This document shows, piece by piece, positions 20,678 to 30,194 of a stretch of 64,000 bases of DNA; position 1 is the first letter of the stretch; each line of letters begins with the position of its first letter. The stretch is from contig OY744462.1 in NCBI GenBank assembly GCA_963556145.1, positions 4,216,001-4,280,000 on the forward strand, in the 5' to 3' direction. The stretch is from Hygrocybe punicea. Lineage: Eukaryota; Basidiomycota; Agaricomycetes; Agaricales; Hygrophoraceae. A program made the position numbers and the translations under genes. The notes under the pieces are model-generated. The model had not been told where the DNA came from and ran no database searches. It worked only from the letters and a program-made list of their open reading frames with translations.

Positions 20678-23600
20678 CTAATAAACGAGGTGATCGGGGT
20701 TTACGGGGTGATCGCGTGTGAAAGAAGAAGGAAGCAACGAAAAACGATGAGGAGTAGAAATGTCATAGTCATGTGAAAGGGCGGCGGAGGGGATAGGTGA
20801 TGGAAGGTGATAGTAATGTAAGATAGGGAAAGCGTACGGACAAACTTTGACACGGGTGTTGAAGTCGGAATTGCCAATGCCGTTGACGTCGGCAATTAAG
20901 GCAGGGGCAATGATTGGGGGGGCGATTTCGATGATGGCGGTGACGGCGTCGACGGGGGCGGTTTCGTAAAGATAGGCGTGAGTGATATTATTGGGAAAGA
21001 TGTATTTTCGGAATTCGTGGTTTTTTGTACGATTGGCGATGAGGGTGGCGTTTTTGGGATATATAGCAAGTAAAATGGAAGAAGAAGAAAAAGGGAGGAT
21101 AACGGAAGGGGGAAGAGTAAAAAGGGAACGGAAAGATGAAGAAGATGGAGCTTTGGGATGTAATCTATGGAAGTCATTGACGAGATCTTGGCAGTATGTG
21201 GTTTCGGATGCCGGGATCCAGGAATCTTCGTCGCGGGGATAATCGAGCCAATGAACTAAGTAATATAACTTATTTCGGCGAATACGGGAGTCGAGAATAT
21301 GTTCTATTTCATAATGGTCATCATTGTTGATGATTTCGGAGGGAGGTCGAAGATGGTATTTTTGTTGGATGGGAGAAGAAGGAGGTCGGAATGGGGAGAG
21401 GAGAGCGACGTTGAATATGGGGAAGATTTTCCAGGTTTTCGGTAATTTCAGTTTGTACGATGAAGAACCGATTTTGTCGAGAACGGTAAACGGACCGAAT
21501 TGCTGATTATCGAGCTTCTTGCTAGGTCGATCTGTGGTTAAATTCTTTCCGTTTAGCCAGACTTTGTCACCAGGGGAAAAGACAATTTTCTTGACATGAC
21601 TGTCATACTTATCCTTCATTGTTTGCTTCATGACATCTGCTATTTCGCCAATCTTTTGTTGTATCGTTTTCATTCGTGTAATGAAATCATGAACGGCTTC
21701 GTTTGCGATGGGTGTGTGTATGTCAGGTACGAGGCCTGTCCACAGATGTTGTCCTTGTGTTGCAAAGAAGGGGGAAGTTTTGATGGCGGAAGATTCGCGA
21801 TTGGCTAATGCAAATTCTGCGAGGGCAAGCCATTCATGCCAATCGTCTTGTCGGTAATTGGTGAAGAATCGAAGGAAAATTTCGAGTTCTTGGTTCATTC
21901 GTTCCGTTTGTCCATCAGCACGTGGATGATATGCTGTCGTTGGGCATCCTTTGATACCAATCAGGGAATATAATTCGGTGATAAACCGTGAGACGAAAAC
22001 AGAACCGCGATCGGAGATGACAAAGCGTGGCATGCCAAAACGCTTGAAGACATGATCACGGAATAGTCGTGCCCATCCTTCCGAAGTCAATGTCATATTT
22101 GTGGCAATAAATATGGGATGTTTCGACCGTTTATCGACAACAACCAGAATGGCGTCAAAGCCATGTGACTCCGGTAGGGGACCAATCATGTCGACAGAAA
22201 TTGTATGCCAGTTATAGGGTGGTACGTCATGTGGGAAAAGTTGTCCAAGTTGTTTTCCACGTCGTGGTTTATTCTGTTGACATCCCGTACAACCATTGAT
22301 ATAACGTTCCACATCTTCGCGTATAGTTGGCCATGTTGTTGTCCGTGAAATCAACTCGATTGTTTTGTCACGGCCGGGATGACCGGCGGTGGGATTGTCA
22401 TGATGGAGGGCAATAATGTTATCGTTCATAGGAGAAGTATGCAATATTTGTCGGATTGCTTGTTCTGGTGGGATGAACAATGAGTTAGGAAGACCAATCA
22501 TACCTTTATTGTCCATTTCTTTTGGCTTGTGATCAACACGTCGGGAAAGGAGGTCGGCTTTTTTGTTTTGCGATCCTTTTCTATACAACAAGCGGAAATT
22601 GTAATCTTGCAGGAATGCAATCCATCGTGCTTGTCGCCTTGTGAGGTCTTGTGGTTTTCGGTAATATTCAAGATTTCGATGATCGGTGAAAACATCAACC
22701 TGTTCTTTTGCTCCGAGAAGGAAGTGACGCCATTCCTCAAAACTTCGTATGATTGCGAGCAATTCCTTGTCGAAGATTTGATAGTTACGTTCTGCTGGTG
22801 ACATTGTCGTCGACATATATGCGACAGGTCGAAAAAGCCCATTGGATTGTTCTTGTGACAAAATAGCACCTATGGCATAATCGGAGGCATCACATTCGAT
22901 GATGAATTTCTTATCGGGTACAGGTAGGACAAGGATAGGATCGGTTGTGATGATTGTCTTCAATCGATCGAATGCGTTCTGTTGTTCTTCTGTCCAATCC
23001 CATTTTGCTTTTCCTGTTAACCTATGTAGAGGAGCAGCGATTTGGGAAAGGTTTTCGACGAAACGACGATAGAAATACAGAAAACCGATAAACCGTTGTA
23101 ATTCGGTGAGATTTGTAGGAACTGGCCAATCCGTAATTGCGTTGGTTTTAACGGGATCCATTTGGACTTGTCCTTCACCAACGATAAGGCCGAGATAATC
23201 GACTTTCGGTTTATCAAATGTACATTTCTTGGGTTTCAGGAATAAGTTGTTTTTCCGAAAGATCTTCAGAACTTGTTTCGTGCGTTGTTGATTTTCTTCC
23301 AGTGATTTTGAGAAGATCAAGATGTCATCCATGTACACCAAAAGCCAGCCTTCACGGATTTCATAACGAAAGACATGGTTCATCAGCCGTTGGAACGTTG
23401 GTGGTGAATTCTTTAACCCGAAGAACATCACAGTTGGTTCAAAAAGACCTTTCGGGGTTAGGAAAGCAGCTTTGTGCTCATCGCCTTCTTTGATCCGAAC
23501 ATTATTGAAACCCCACCGAACATCGAGTTTTGTGAAGAATTTTGCTTCAGCGAGTTGATTGATGATGTCATTGATCAACGGTAATGGATACTTGTCATCG

Positions 23601-24970
23601 ACCGTCCATGAATTTAACCAGCGATAGTCCTGTATTGGTCGTCGTTCGGCAGCGTCCTTCTTCGATACAAAGAAGAAAGGGGATGCATAAGGTGATTTCG
23701 ACGGTCGAATTCGTCCTGTTTTGAGATTGTCATCGAGAAACTTGTCGAGGTCTTGTTTTTCGTTAGGAGACAACGGATATAGCTTGCAGTCGTGGTGGTC
23801 TGGCGCATCCGGCTTCAGGGTAATCGCATGATCCCAAGGTTTCCGTGCTGGTAACTCATCAAAACCAGAGGGTTCGAAGACATCGCGATATTCATGATAC
23901 GTTTCGGGGACTAGTTCTTCAAATGATTTCTCTTTCTGTTGTTTCTGCGCTGCAATCGCGAGTTCTGTTGACTTGGTCATGAATGAACAAAAATGTGCTG
24001 GGCTCATCGTTTCTTCCATCACTTGATCGAACCAAAGTGGTCGTTCCCAGACCACAGTATTGAATTCGGTTGACCGTATCGTCGATGGTTTGCCACAACC
24101 CGAAAGACATCGCGAGAACTTGACTTCGTTTTCACGCCAATCAATTTCTGGGTTATGTTTTTTGAGCCAGTCGTATCCGAGGAAGATGTCCATTTTCGCT
24201 AACGTTGTTACCGCGAAACGAAGTAATTCTTGATGATCCCCAAGTCGCATTTGCAACTCGCAATATTCAGTGATCTGTCCTGTTTTCGGTTGTGTTCCAT
24301 CGCTCATATGCGAATTAAACGGGTTTACGTATGGCTTCGTGGGAATGTTATGTGCTTTAACGTAGCCGATATCGATTGCACAGATCGTACAACCACAATC
24401 GATCAAACCGGTCATGGGATATTGACGACCATCTTGAGTGACCGAGACGAAACCATGAACGAGTAACGCCATACGGAGTTCAGAATCTTTCTGTGTTACT
24501 GCTCGTATTGGTTCAAGAGTTCGTGATTCTTGTGGCGAATCCTGAGGCATGTTTTGTACCAACCATTGAACGGCTTCGTCAATTGAACGACGATTGAGAG
24601 AAAGCACCAGACCCGGTGAAATCTTCTCGGTCCATCGACCGTATACATCATAATCAAGCAGGAGGTCGAGGGCAAAACCCATTGTGGTCGATCGGATAGC
24701 CACAATCGTTTCCATGGCATTGAATTCAGATTCGACCGTTGTTTTCTTTTTTGTTGTTTTGTCTTCATCAGCTGTAACATGGGTATCTCGCCACGTGTTA
24801 CTTTTCTGTTTCGGCCTTGTTTCTGGTTGTTCTTTCGGTTGTTGATTCAGGTCATCACGGAGGTCTTTGAGTTTAGAAAATACACCATTAAATTGTTTGC
24901 ATACGTGTACATCTTTCTCGAGTTGTGCGATCGTGGCCTCCTGTGCTTCACGTCGCTTCTTTAAAAACCC
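20678..24970 (-). CDS. Gypsy D pol: protease, RT, RNase H, integrase, chromodomain, extra C-terminal domain
   Basis: The frame opens at the slip site (24970); its first internal ATG is at 24715, giving 1,345 residues from there and about 1,430 in all. From that ATG: protease with DCG in the active-site position (GLIDCGCTICAID, about 100-115); RT with KKDAAERRPIQDYRWLNS, KLDVRWGFNNVRI and YMDD (about 465); RNase H (ECDASDYAIGAILSQE); the integrase HHCC finger (HHDNPTAGH ... CTGCQQNK); catalytic D-D-E in SVDMIGPLP, VISDRGSVFVS and GQTERMNQELEI; and a chromodomain (IEHILDSRIRRNKLYYLVHW). About 190 residues follow, including the block LIANRTKNHEFRKY and YETAPVDAVTAIIEI, resembling ASCH/PUA-like domains. 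No internal stop is present. Confidence 0.93.
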   Translation of the reverse strand, partial: GFLKKRREAQEATIAQLEKDVHVCKQFNGVFSKLKDLRDDLNQQPKEQPETRPKQKSNTWRDTHVTADEDKTTKKKTTVESEFNAMETIVAIRSTTMGFALDLLLDYDVYGRWTEKISPGLVLSLNRRSIDEAVQWLVQNMPQDSPQESRTLEPIRAVTQKDSELRMALLVHGFVSVTQDGRQYPMTGLIDCGCTICAIDIGYVKAHNIPTKPYVNPFNSHMSDGTQPKTGQITEYCELQMRLGDHQELLRFAVTTLAKMDIFLGYDWLKKHNPEIDWRENEVKFSRCLSGCGKPSTIRSTEFNTVVWERPLWFDQVMEETMSPAHFCSFMTKSTELAIAAQKQQKEKSFEELVPETYHEYRDVFEPSGFDELPARKPWDHAITLKPDAPDHHDCKLYPLSPNEKQDLDKFLDDNLKTGRIRPSKSPYASPFFFVSKKDAAERRPIQDYRWLNSWTVDDKYPLPLINDIINQLAEAKFFTKLDVRWGFNNVRIKEGDEHKAAFLTPKGLFEPTVMFFGLKNSPPTFQRLMNHVFRYEIREGWLLVYMDDILIFSKSLEENQQRTKQVLKIFRKNNLFLKPKKCTFDKPKVDYLGLIVGEGQVQMDPVKTNAITDWPVPTNLTELQRFIGFLYFYRRFVENLSQIAAPLHRLTGKAKWDWTEEQQNAFDRLKTIITTDPILVLPVPDKKFIIECDASDYAIGAILSQEQSNGLFRPVAYMSTTMSPAERNYQIFDKELLAIIRSFEEWRHFLLGAKEQVDVFTDHRNLEYYRKPQDLTRRQARWIAFLQDYNFRLLYRKGSQNKKADLLSRRVDHKPKEMDNKGMIGLPNSLFIPPEQAIRQILHTSPMNDNIIALHHDNPTAGHPGRDKTIELISRTTTWPTIREDVERYINGCTGCQQNKPRRGKQLGQLFPHDVPPYNWHTISVDMIGPLPESHGFDAILVVVDKRSKHPIFIATNMTLTSEGWARLFRDHVFKRFGMPRFVISDRGSVFVSRFITELYSLIGIKGCPTTAYHPRADGQTERMNQELEIFLRFFTNYRQDDWHEWLALAEFALANRESSAIKTSPFFATQGQHLWTGLVPDIHTPIANEAVHDFITRMKTIQQKIGEIADVMKQTMKDKYDSHVKKIVFSPGDKVWLNGKNLTTDRPSKKLDNQQFGPFTVLDKIGSSSYKLKLPKTWKIFPIFNVALLSPFRPPSSPIQQKYHLRPPSEIINNDDHYEIEHILDSRIRRNKLYYLVHWLDYPRDEDSWIPASETTYCQDLVNDFHRLHPKAPSSSSFRSLFTLPPSVILPFSSSSILLAIYPKNATLIANRTKNHEFRKYIFPNNITHAYLYETAPVDAVTAIIEIAPPIIAPALIADVNGIGNSDFNTRVKVCPYAFPILHYYHLPSPIPSAALSHDYDISTPHRFSLLPSSFTRDHPVNPDHLVY

Positions 24971-25974
24971 TCTTGCTTCAACTTCATCGCTGCCAACTCA
25001 TCCATCAATGCGGCAATCCGAGCGTCTTTACCATCGTCTTGTTGTTGTCTCGGAGTTTGTTGAACGGTTTCCATAGAACGAATCTGTTGCCGTCCTTGTT
25101 GTTCCGGACAGTTGCACGAGATGTGTCCGGGCTGTCGACATTTAAAACAGATTCCTTTTTTCATGAAATCCAACCGTTGTTCGTCCGTCAAACGAGTAAA
25201 CGTTTGCTGTCGAGGTGGCGTTCGTCGTGTATCGACGTCCATCGGGACAGATTCCGACTGCGGACGAGGTGTTGTTGTTTGTTGTGGTCGGGGAGTTGTC
25301 GATGCGGTTGCTGTGTTTGGGTTATATCGTGTTTTTACGGGTGAGTTCATGGATCGTATTTGATCCTGACGGCGTCGCCATTGTTGGTCCAATCGAACCG
25401 TCTGCGTACGCCATTCTTCGACGGTGGTTGGGATCTTCATACCGGTATAGATCTGGTCGATCAGTGGTTTGTTCATATGCAGTTCAACGAGTTGAATGAG
25501 ATAACTGTCGTTCATGATTTCGCCGAGTCCAGCGATGCGTCGGAGAGTGTCAAACTCAATCCAAAACTCATCGGCTGTCATTTTTCCTTGGCGCAGGTCG
25601 TTTAACTTTGTCAATGCGTCCTTCTTCTGATCCGGTTTCTCGAAGTGCCGTTTGAATTCCTTGGTGAAGTCCTCCAGGGATCCGAAGTTGATGGGGGAGT
25701 GCTGTAGGGCAATGTCGACGTACTCGTCTGCCCATCGTCCAGCGAGTCCGCCTTGCAGGTACGAGAGGATAAAAAGGATTTGTTTTTCTTCACTGTCGAA
25801 CGCAGCTCTGTTTGCACGGATGTAGATGAAGGCACTGCAGAAGAATGTTTTGAATCCTTCTTTATTCCCATCGTACTTAGTTGGCGGAGCAATATGAGAT
25901 TTTGGAGGCGACGGGGCTGCGGGTGCAACAGTGGTGGTGTCTTGGATTTCGTGGTTCTCTTCGGTGTCTGACAT
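24961..25974 (-). CDS. Gypsy D gag, 337 aa, zinc knuckle
   Basis: It starts MSDTEENHEIQ and has a capsid-like helical region with the family words FEKPDQKKDALTKLNDLRQGKMTADEFW and LVELHMNKPLIDQIY. A Thr/Pro-rich linker and a CCHC knuckle CFKCRQPGHISCNC follow. The frame ends KLKQEGF then TAA. It would assemble into virus-like particles packaging the element RNA. It is intact. Confidence 0.92.
   Translation of the reverse strand: MSDTEENHEIQDTTTVAPAAPSPPKSHIAPPTKYDGNKEGFKTFFCSAFIYIRANRAAFDSEEKQILFILSYLQGGLAGRWADEYVDIALQHSPINFGSLEDFTKEFKRHFEKPDQKKDALTKLNDLRQGKMTADEFWIEFDTLRRIAGLGEIMNDSYLIQLVELHMNKPLIDQIYTGMKIPTTVEEWRTQTVRLDQQWRRRQDQIRSMNSPVKTRYNPNTATASTTPRPQQTTTPRPQSESVPMDVDTRRTPPRQQTFTRLTDEQRLDFMKKGICFKCRQPGHISCNCPEQQGRQQIRSMETVQQTPRQQQDDGKDARIAALMDELAAMKLKQEGF
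24964..24970 (-). other. -1 ribosomal frameshift site GGGTTTT
   Basis: In the gag frame the heptamer reads G GGT TTT followed immediately by TAA, a perfect X XXY YYZ slip site. The -1 frame continues GGG TTT TTA AAG AAG without a stop into pol (24960-24716 is open and leads to the first ATG of pol). This would make a Gag-Pol fusion at the usual low ratio. I did not establish a downstream pseudoknot. Confidence 0.8.
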
Positions 25975-26226
25975 TCTGGTTTGCGTTTGGAATTGAGATT
26001 GATGGTGAGAAGCAGTTGTTGGAGGAGGAAATGATGACGAGGGGAAAGGCGCGGTTCGGACACTAGTCTGTGTTGCGACGTATTGGTCGAAGTCGTCGTC
26101 AGAGGAATCTGACGTTTCGGGTGCGAGATGATATTCGTCGTCTCGTTCTGAATCTGGAGTTCGGTATTGTCGGGGTTCCAGGATGTCTTGGTTTATTGTC
26201 GAGAGAGTAGAGAAAGTTTAGTATTA

Positions 26227-26794
26227 TGTTACGGATCGCTGTTCTTATAGCAGCGAACTCCGGCAACAATAAACCAAACGAGGATGTGTTTTTATAGAAG
26301 AAAGCAAGTACAAACGGATAGAGGAGGAGAGGTATCTGGGTTTCGTGGTAGCGATCGGGGGAAGAGTAGCTATACTAAACTTGGGGATACTGACTACGAA
26401 TGTCAATGATTATATACTGGTGAACAACTTCAGGGTCGGCTTCTTCGTCATGCGTGGCTGCGTGGAGGATAAGCTCCGGGATGAACGGCGTCTTGCTTGG
26501 CTTCGTGGTCTATACGTTTTGGGGTGCCAACGAGGTGGCCAACGGCTGTGTTGCAGGTCCGGTGTCAGCAGACAGCTGATCCGATGATTGTGTTGCGCGG
26601 TATTATTGAGTGCTTGAATCAACGTGTATGATGTATCGGCGGTGATCGGTTGATGAGGGTAATCATGAGGATTGGGATACCATCGTTGGTTGTCTTCGAC
26701 GATGTTCCGGACCCAGGTTATGATATTGTCTTGTGACGTCGAGTCAGGGACGTCGGGGTCGGAAGCGGGGGTTAAATCGGGGTAAAACGTAACA
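26227..26794 (-). repeat. 5' LTR of gypsy D
   Basis: 568 bp, the same length as the 3' LTR. The differences I could see are single transitions clustered near the CCGTAACA end and in the middle. The following leader (26226-25975) shows no obvious TGG-type primer-binding site adjacent to the LTR. Confidence 0.93.
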
Positions 26795-28399
26795 AATCTT
26801 GACACCATTGGTAGAACGAGCTGCGATATCAATCATTTCCTTGAATTTGGGATGTTCGAGGGCTCGGATTGGCTACAAATGTGTGAAATCAGTGGGAGGT
26901 TTAGCTGCGAGACTAAGTTGCCTACCTGGTCAGTTGCGACCAGCCACTCGATCGTGGCCCACCAAAAAATCTTGTCAGTGTAGGGGATAGCTCGTTCCGA
27001 CAGCTTCTCCCTGAGGTCACGATCCAGCATCTGAGTGGCTTGTTCAGCGGCCATCTTGCACTTCTTGACATCGCCGGGTAGCTTGGACTCGAAGTCAGCA
27101 CCCTTTGCCCAGTTATGGTATTTCGCCTGTGGGAAATCAGTAGGTGATGCACAGCAATCACAAGTTCACTCACAGGGTGGTGCGCTTCAAGATGATGCCG
27201 TAGAGTAGTAACTTCGTCCACTAGACATTACTTGTCCCTAAAAACAATTCAAATGTGAGAACGGAAAAAACTGAAACACAAAGGACATACACGCAAAGTT
27301 TACAGGTACAGTACTTCTTCTTTTTGCCCTTGACCTCCTTCATGACTGCGGCATGGAAGAAGGCATCCACATCGCGCCGTTTGTCCTCACGTGTCGGGGC
27401 ATCCTCTTGGATTGACTGTACGTCAACATCCAGGAGCAAGCCATCCTCATCGACATCTCCCGGGTTTCCTAATGTGACACGCTTTCTTTTGCCTGTAGGG
27501 AATATCAGAACAAATTCACAAAAAGATGGAGATGGAAAACGAACGTGGCCTGGGCTCCACATCAGCTTTGCCCCCATCATCAGTATCCTTATCGATGACC
27601 ATGGACCGCTTGCACTCCGAAAGTGTAGCTGTCTTGGCTGAGATACGTTGCTTTTTGGCTATGATGACATTCAGATGAAGTCACGAAATTAAAACGAGTA
27701 CCTACGTGGCTTGGGCTGCTCATCAGTATCCCCACTTTCGTCCCTGCTATCATGCTCTGAGTCTGGATTGATAATAGTGACAAAAGCACGCTTGGATGGT
27801 GAAGTAGATGGTTCGTCGAGTGATGAGGGAGAAAGTCGCGAGGAGGGGGTCTCAAGATCTTGTAACTGGCGGATGTGATAATCTTGAACTGCCTTGCATT
27901 GGAATGAAAGTTGAGCCTGCTCGGTATTGTCCAAATCTTTCAGCTTGGAGGTGAGTACCGTGTTGCGTGCCGGTCGTTTGCGGCTCAGCAGATCTGCATC
28001 CGATTCCCTAGATACTGGTCAGAAGGTTACATGGATAGATAATCATCATGCTTACCATAGATATCTCAGTCCCATCATAAGGCATAGCAGTTTTCTTTCT
28101 ATTAAATCCAAAGGAAAATTGGCGGCCCAGTTGATTTTTGCCAGGTACGAACAAATAAGACCCAGTCCCAATTTACCCTGGCGGATGTGGAGCAGGCGCC
28201 CATCTGAATTGCGGCAATCCTCTGCAAAGAGCGTGTCAAATCTTTTGTTGAACGTTTCATGAGCCGTCTCACCCTCCGTCGCGTGCATAACACTCCAGAT
28301 TTTGTCATCTTTTGTTCCTTTAGGAACAGAGAGTGGGAGAGAACTTGAGAGAGAAGTGATGTCCTTAACGAGACCCTTGATCGCAGCAATGGACGACAT
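26795..28399 (-). pseudogene. hAT-B transposase, N-terminal part
   Basis: The start is ATG at 28399 (MSSIAAIKGLVKDITSL). Several short exons follow: an N-terminal helical region (TFNKRFDTLFAEDCRNSDGRLLHIRQGKLG), a Ser/Pro-rich linker with a KRKR patch, and a BED-type zinc finger made of YCTCKLC and RHHLEAHH (about 27310-27160). The region KIFWWATIEWLVATDQ and EHPKFKEMIDIAARSTNGVK then runs up to the gypsy D insertion. BED fingers in hAT enzymes bind the element ends. Confidence 0.8.
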
Positions 28400-29037
28400 G
28401 CTTGAAATGAGTGAAGGAGCCGTGAATGTTGGGAAATAGAAACAAGTTCTATATAACGCGGGAGGGATTAGGATATACACAAAGAGGATAAATTGAAGCC
28501 ATTGTGGCAAGGTGAACGTGTTTCGTGTGGAGTGAAAACCCTGTGGACAAAGTGGGCGGTTAGACATTGTGGCCATTGAAGAGGACATGCGGAAACGCGG
28601 AAACACTGATATATTTGTACATACTTCATACAGAAGCCGGTGGCTCAGGCCGCCGGCTTTGGCTTTCAGCGATCCTGGGCCAAGCCAAAGCCGGCATTGG
28701 GCTGGCACCTCTGGCCCGGCCTGGCCTGGCCTAAAAGGGCCTGGCTGGGCTTGGCTCCCGGCTTTGGGCCAGGCCATGCACATCACTACTTGTCTGTTTG
28801 CCCCCCCAGCTCCTCACAACCCCAGTCCCATGTCAATTGACGTGGCACTGCAGCTTGCAAGGAATTTGAGGGATGGTTCACGGTTTGAACCACGCTTGAA
28901 CACAGACCAAACGCATCAAAACCGTTTGACATGGTTCCGGTTCAGGTTTGGCCCAAGGCAGAACCGAAGTGACAGTTTCAGTTTTGGTTTTCCAAAAAAG
29001 TCAGAAAACCAGTCCAAACCAAACTTCAGCAACACTA

Positions 29038-30151
29038 TACTGAATTCCATGCTGCTCAAGCTTGTCCTGGAAAGCAGATGCAAGTGCCACACCTATGTGA
29101 GACTGCTGGAATGTTAGATAATCAATTAGTGTGACCCAGTCACCTGGCTCACCTCAGGAACCTTGTTGATGTTGATCAACACCCAAAGCATCTCACCTTT
29201 GTACTGAAAGTGTATGGTCAGTCATTCAGTGAGGTCCACACATTGGTGGCAATGTGTAGATGGCCTTGGTATGCCTGTTGCAATACATCAGTGGCAGGTA
29301 AACAAGATTGAATTGGTACTTACACAGAGGAGGGTTGTGACCCTCTTACGGCACTTGAGATAGGCAGCATTGACGTCGCATACAATGGTTGTGCATCCCA
29401 GAAGGGAAATATGCAGCCATCCAGCCATAAGAAGCTTGCGATCATTGATGATATTGGTAGGTCAGTGGTTCTCAGTGAGCCATCTCATGAGATGCGCACT
29501 GTGTGACTTTTAGTGTTAGTTGAATGCTATAAAACTAATAGGATATGATTCTTACTGAACCTCTGTGTTTGTATGTGGGTGATGGGAGAGCTGTTGAGGT
29601 TGCTGGCATTGTAAAGCGAAAGCAGCAAACTCAGAGCCATTCTGGGCACTCTTGGCACCAGTTCTGAGCTTCACCACATCTTCACCAAAGAACTTGATTG
29701 CATGGCCCTTGAGATTGGCTGTAGAAGCCCTGTCCTTCAAATCTTGGTAGCATTGCACTCCACCGATCGGGGTCTTGCACAGGCGAGCAGCACAAGGGAA
29801 GGAATGGCAAAGTTGGCCATCATGGTAATGAATGGTGATGTTGGGCTTAAAAAAGTTGTAGACAGGCAATCTCCACATCTTCTGTAGTGCCTCTGGATAG
29901 AAGTTAGGATATGAGAGAGAAAAACCAAAGATTGCTCACTAAGCTGCTCCTCCAGGGACTCAGAGTGATGCTGAGTTTGTTGCATTACCTTTGGTGTCTG
30001 GGTTACTGACTGCTTCATCAGGTTGAGAAGAAGGAACATTGTCAGTGGTGATAGTGGGATGAGAGCAGCTCAGTAAAGAGAAGGTCTTCTTGGCAGCTGA
30101 AGAAGCCTGTGAGATGGAAGATTTCTTAGATTTAGTGGATCATTTCACCAT
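29038..30151 (-). pseudogene. hAT-A transposase, N-terminal part
   Basis: The probable start is ATG at 30151 (M-V-K then TGA, a stop within the first codons). It continues as STKSKKSSISQASSAAKK, then the zinc-finger-like region FFKPNITIHYHDGQLCHSFPCAARLCK and STANLKGHAIKFFGEDVV (29878-29552). The segment MAGWLHISLLGCTTIVCDVNAAYLK and exons around 29190-29040 lead to the insertion point. A TATA-like GTATATAAGAGG lies at about 30183-30194. Stops show it is dead. Confidence 0.7.
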
Positions 30152-30194
30152 TTGGAGATGAACTCACCAGGAGAATCAAGACCTCTTATATACA

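Larger units (their letters stand above)
19648..26794 (-). mobile_element. Ty3/gypsy element D, complete (7,147 bp)
   Basis: Two 568-bp LTRs (seven differences seen, all transitions) enclose gag, pol and a third ORF on the minus strand. Domain order (protease, RT, RNase H, integrase, chromodomain) makes it a chromovirus-type Ty3/gypsy. The long frames are open, and gag and pol are joined by a -1 slip site, so the element may have been active recently. LTR differences of about 1% show it is older than gypsy C. Confidence 0.95.
19643..26799. other. Target-site duplication of gypsy D (AATCT)
   Basis: AATCT at 19643-19647 and 26795-26799 flanks the two LTRs exactly. Joining the hAT sequence across one copy gives an uninterrupted coding frame (N-G-V-K-I-P-G-R-K-A), proving the insertion site was in an exon of the hAT-B transposase. 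Confidence 0.95.
17245..28788 (-). mobile_element. hAT-B, autonomous-type hAT (about 4.4 kb without its insert)
   Basis: The termini are TAGTGATGTTCCGGCCC (left) and the inverse GGGCCAGGCCATGCACATCACTA (right, last 20 bases cited in part). A perfect 8-bp duplication CTTGTCTG lies at 17237-17244 and 28789-28796. The subterminal 250 bp on each side are dense in 'ggccaagccaaagccgg' words in opposite orientation. A transposase gene fills the interior on the minus strand and is interrupted by gypsy D (19648-26794). Removing D leaves about 4,392 bp. Confidence 0.92.
16379..29037. mobile_element. Non-autonomous hAT (about 1.1 kb) split by hAT-B
   Basis: The ends are TAGTGATGCTGAAGTTCGGTT (left, first bases) and the inverse ...CTTCAGCAACACTA (right). 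The flanking octamers TATTGAAT (16371-16378) and TACTGAAT (29038-29045) are an 8-bp duplication with one change. Without hAT-B the element is about 1,107 bp: a left part with a CAG/GCA triplet tract (16757-16985) and a right part with 'gaaccacgcttgaac'-like inverted words. It has no transposase. The element at 41484-42870 has the same termini, the same subterminal words (tcaattgayrygg) and also a triplet-repeat core, so both belong to one family. Confidence 0.85.
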
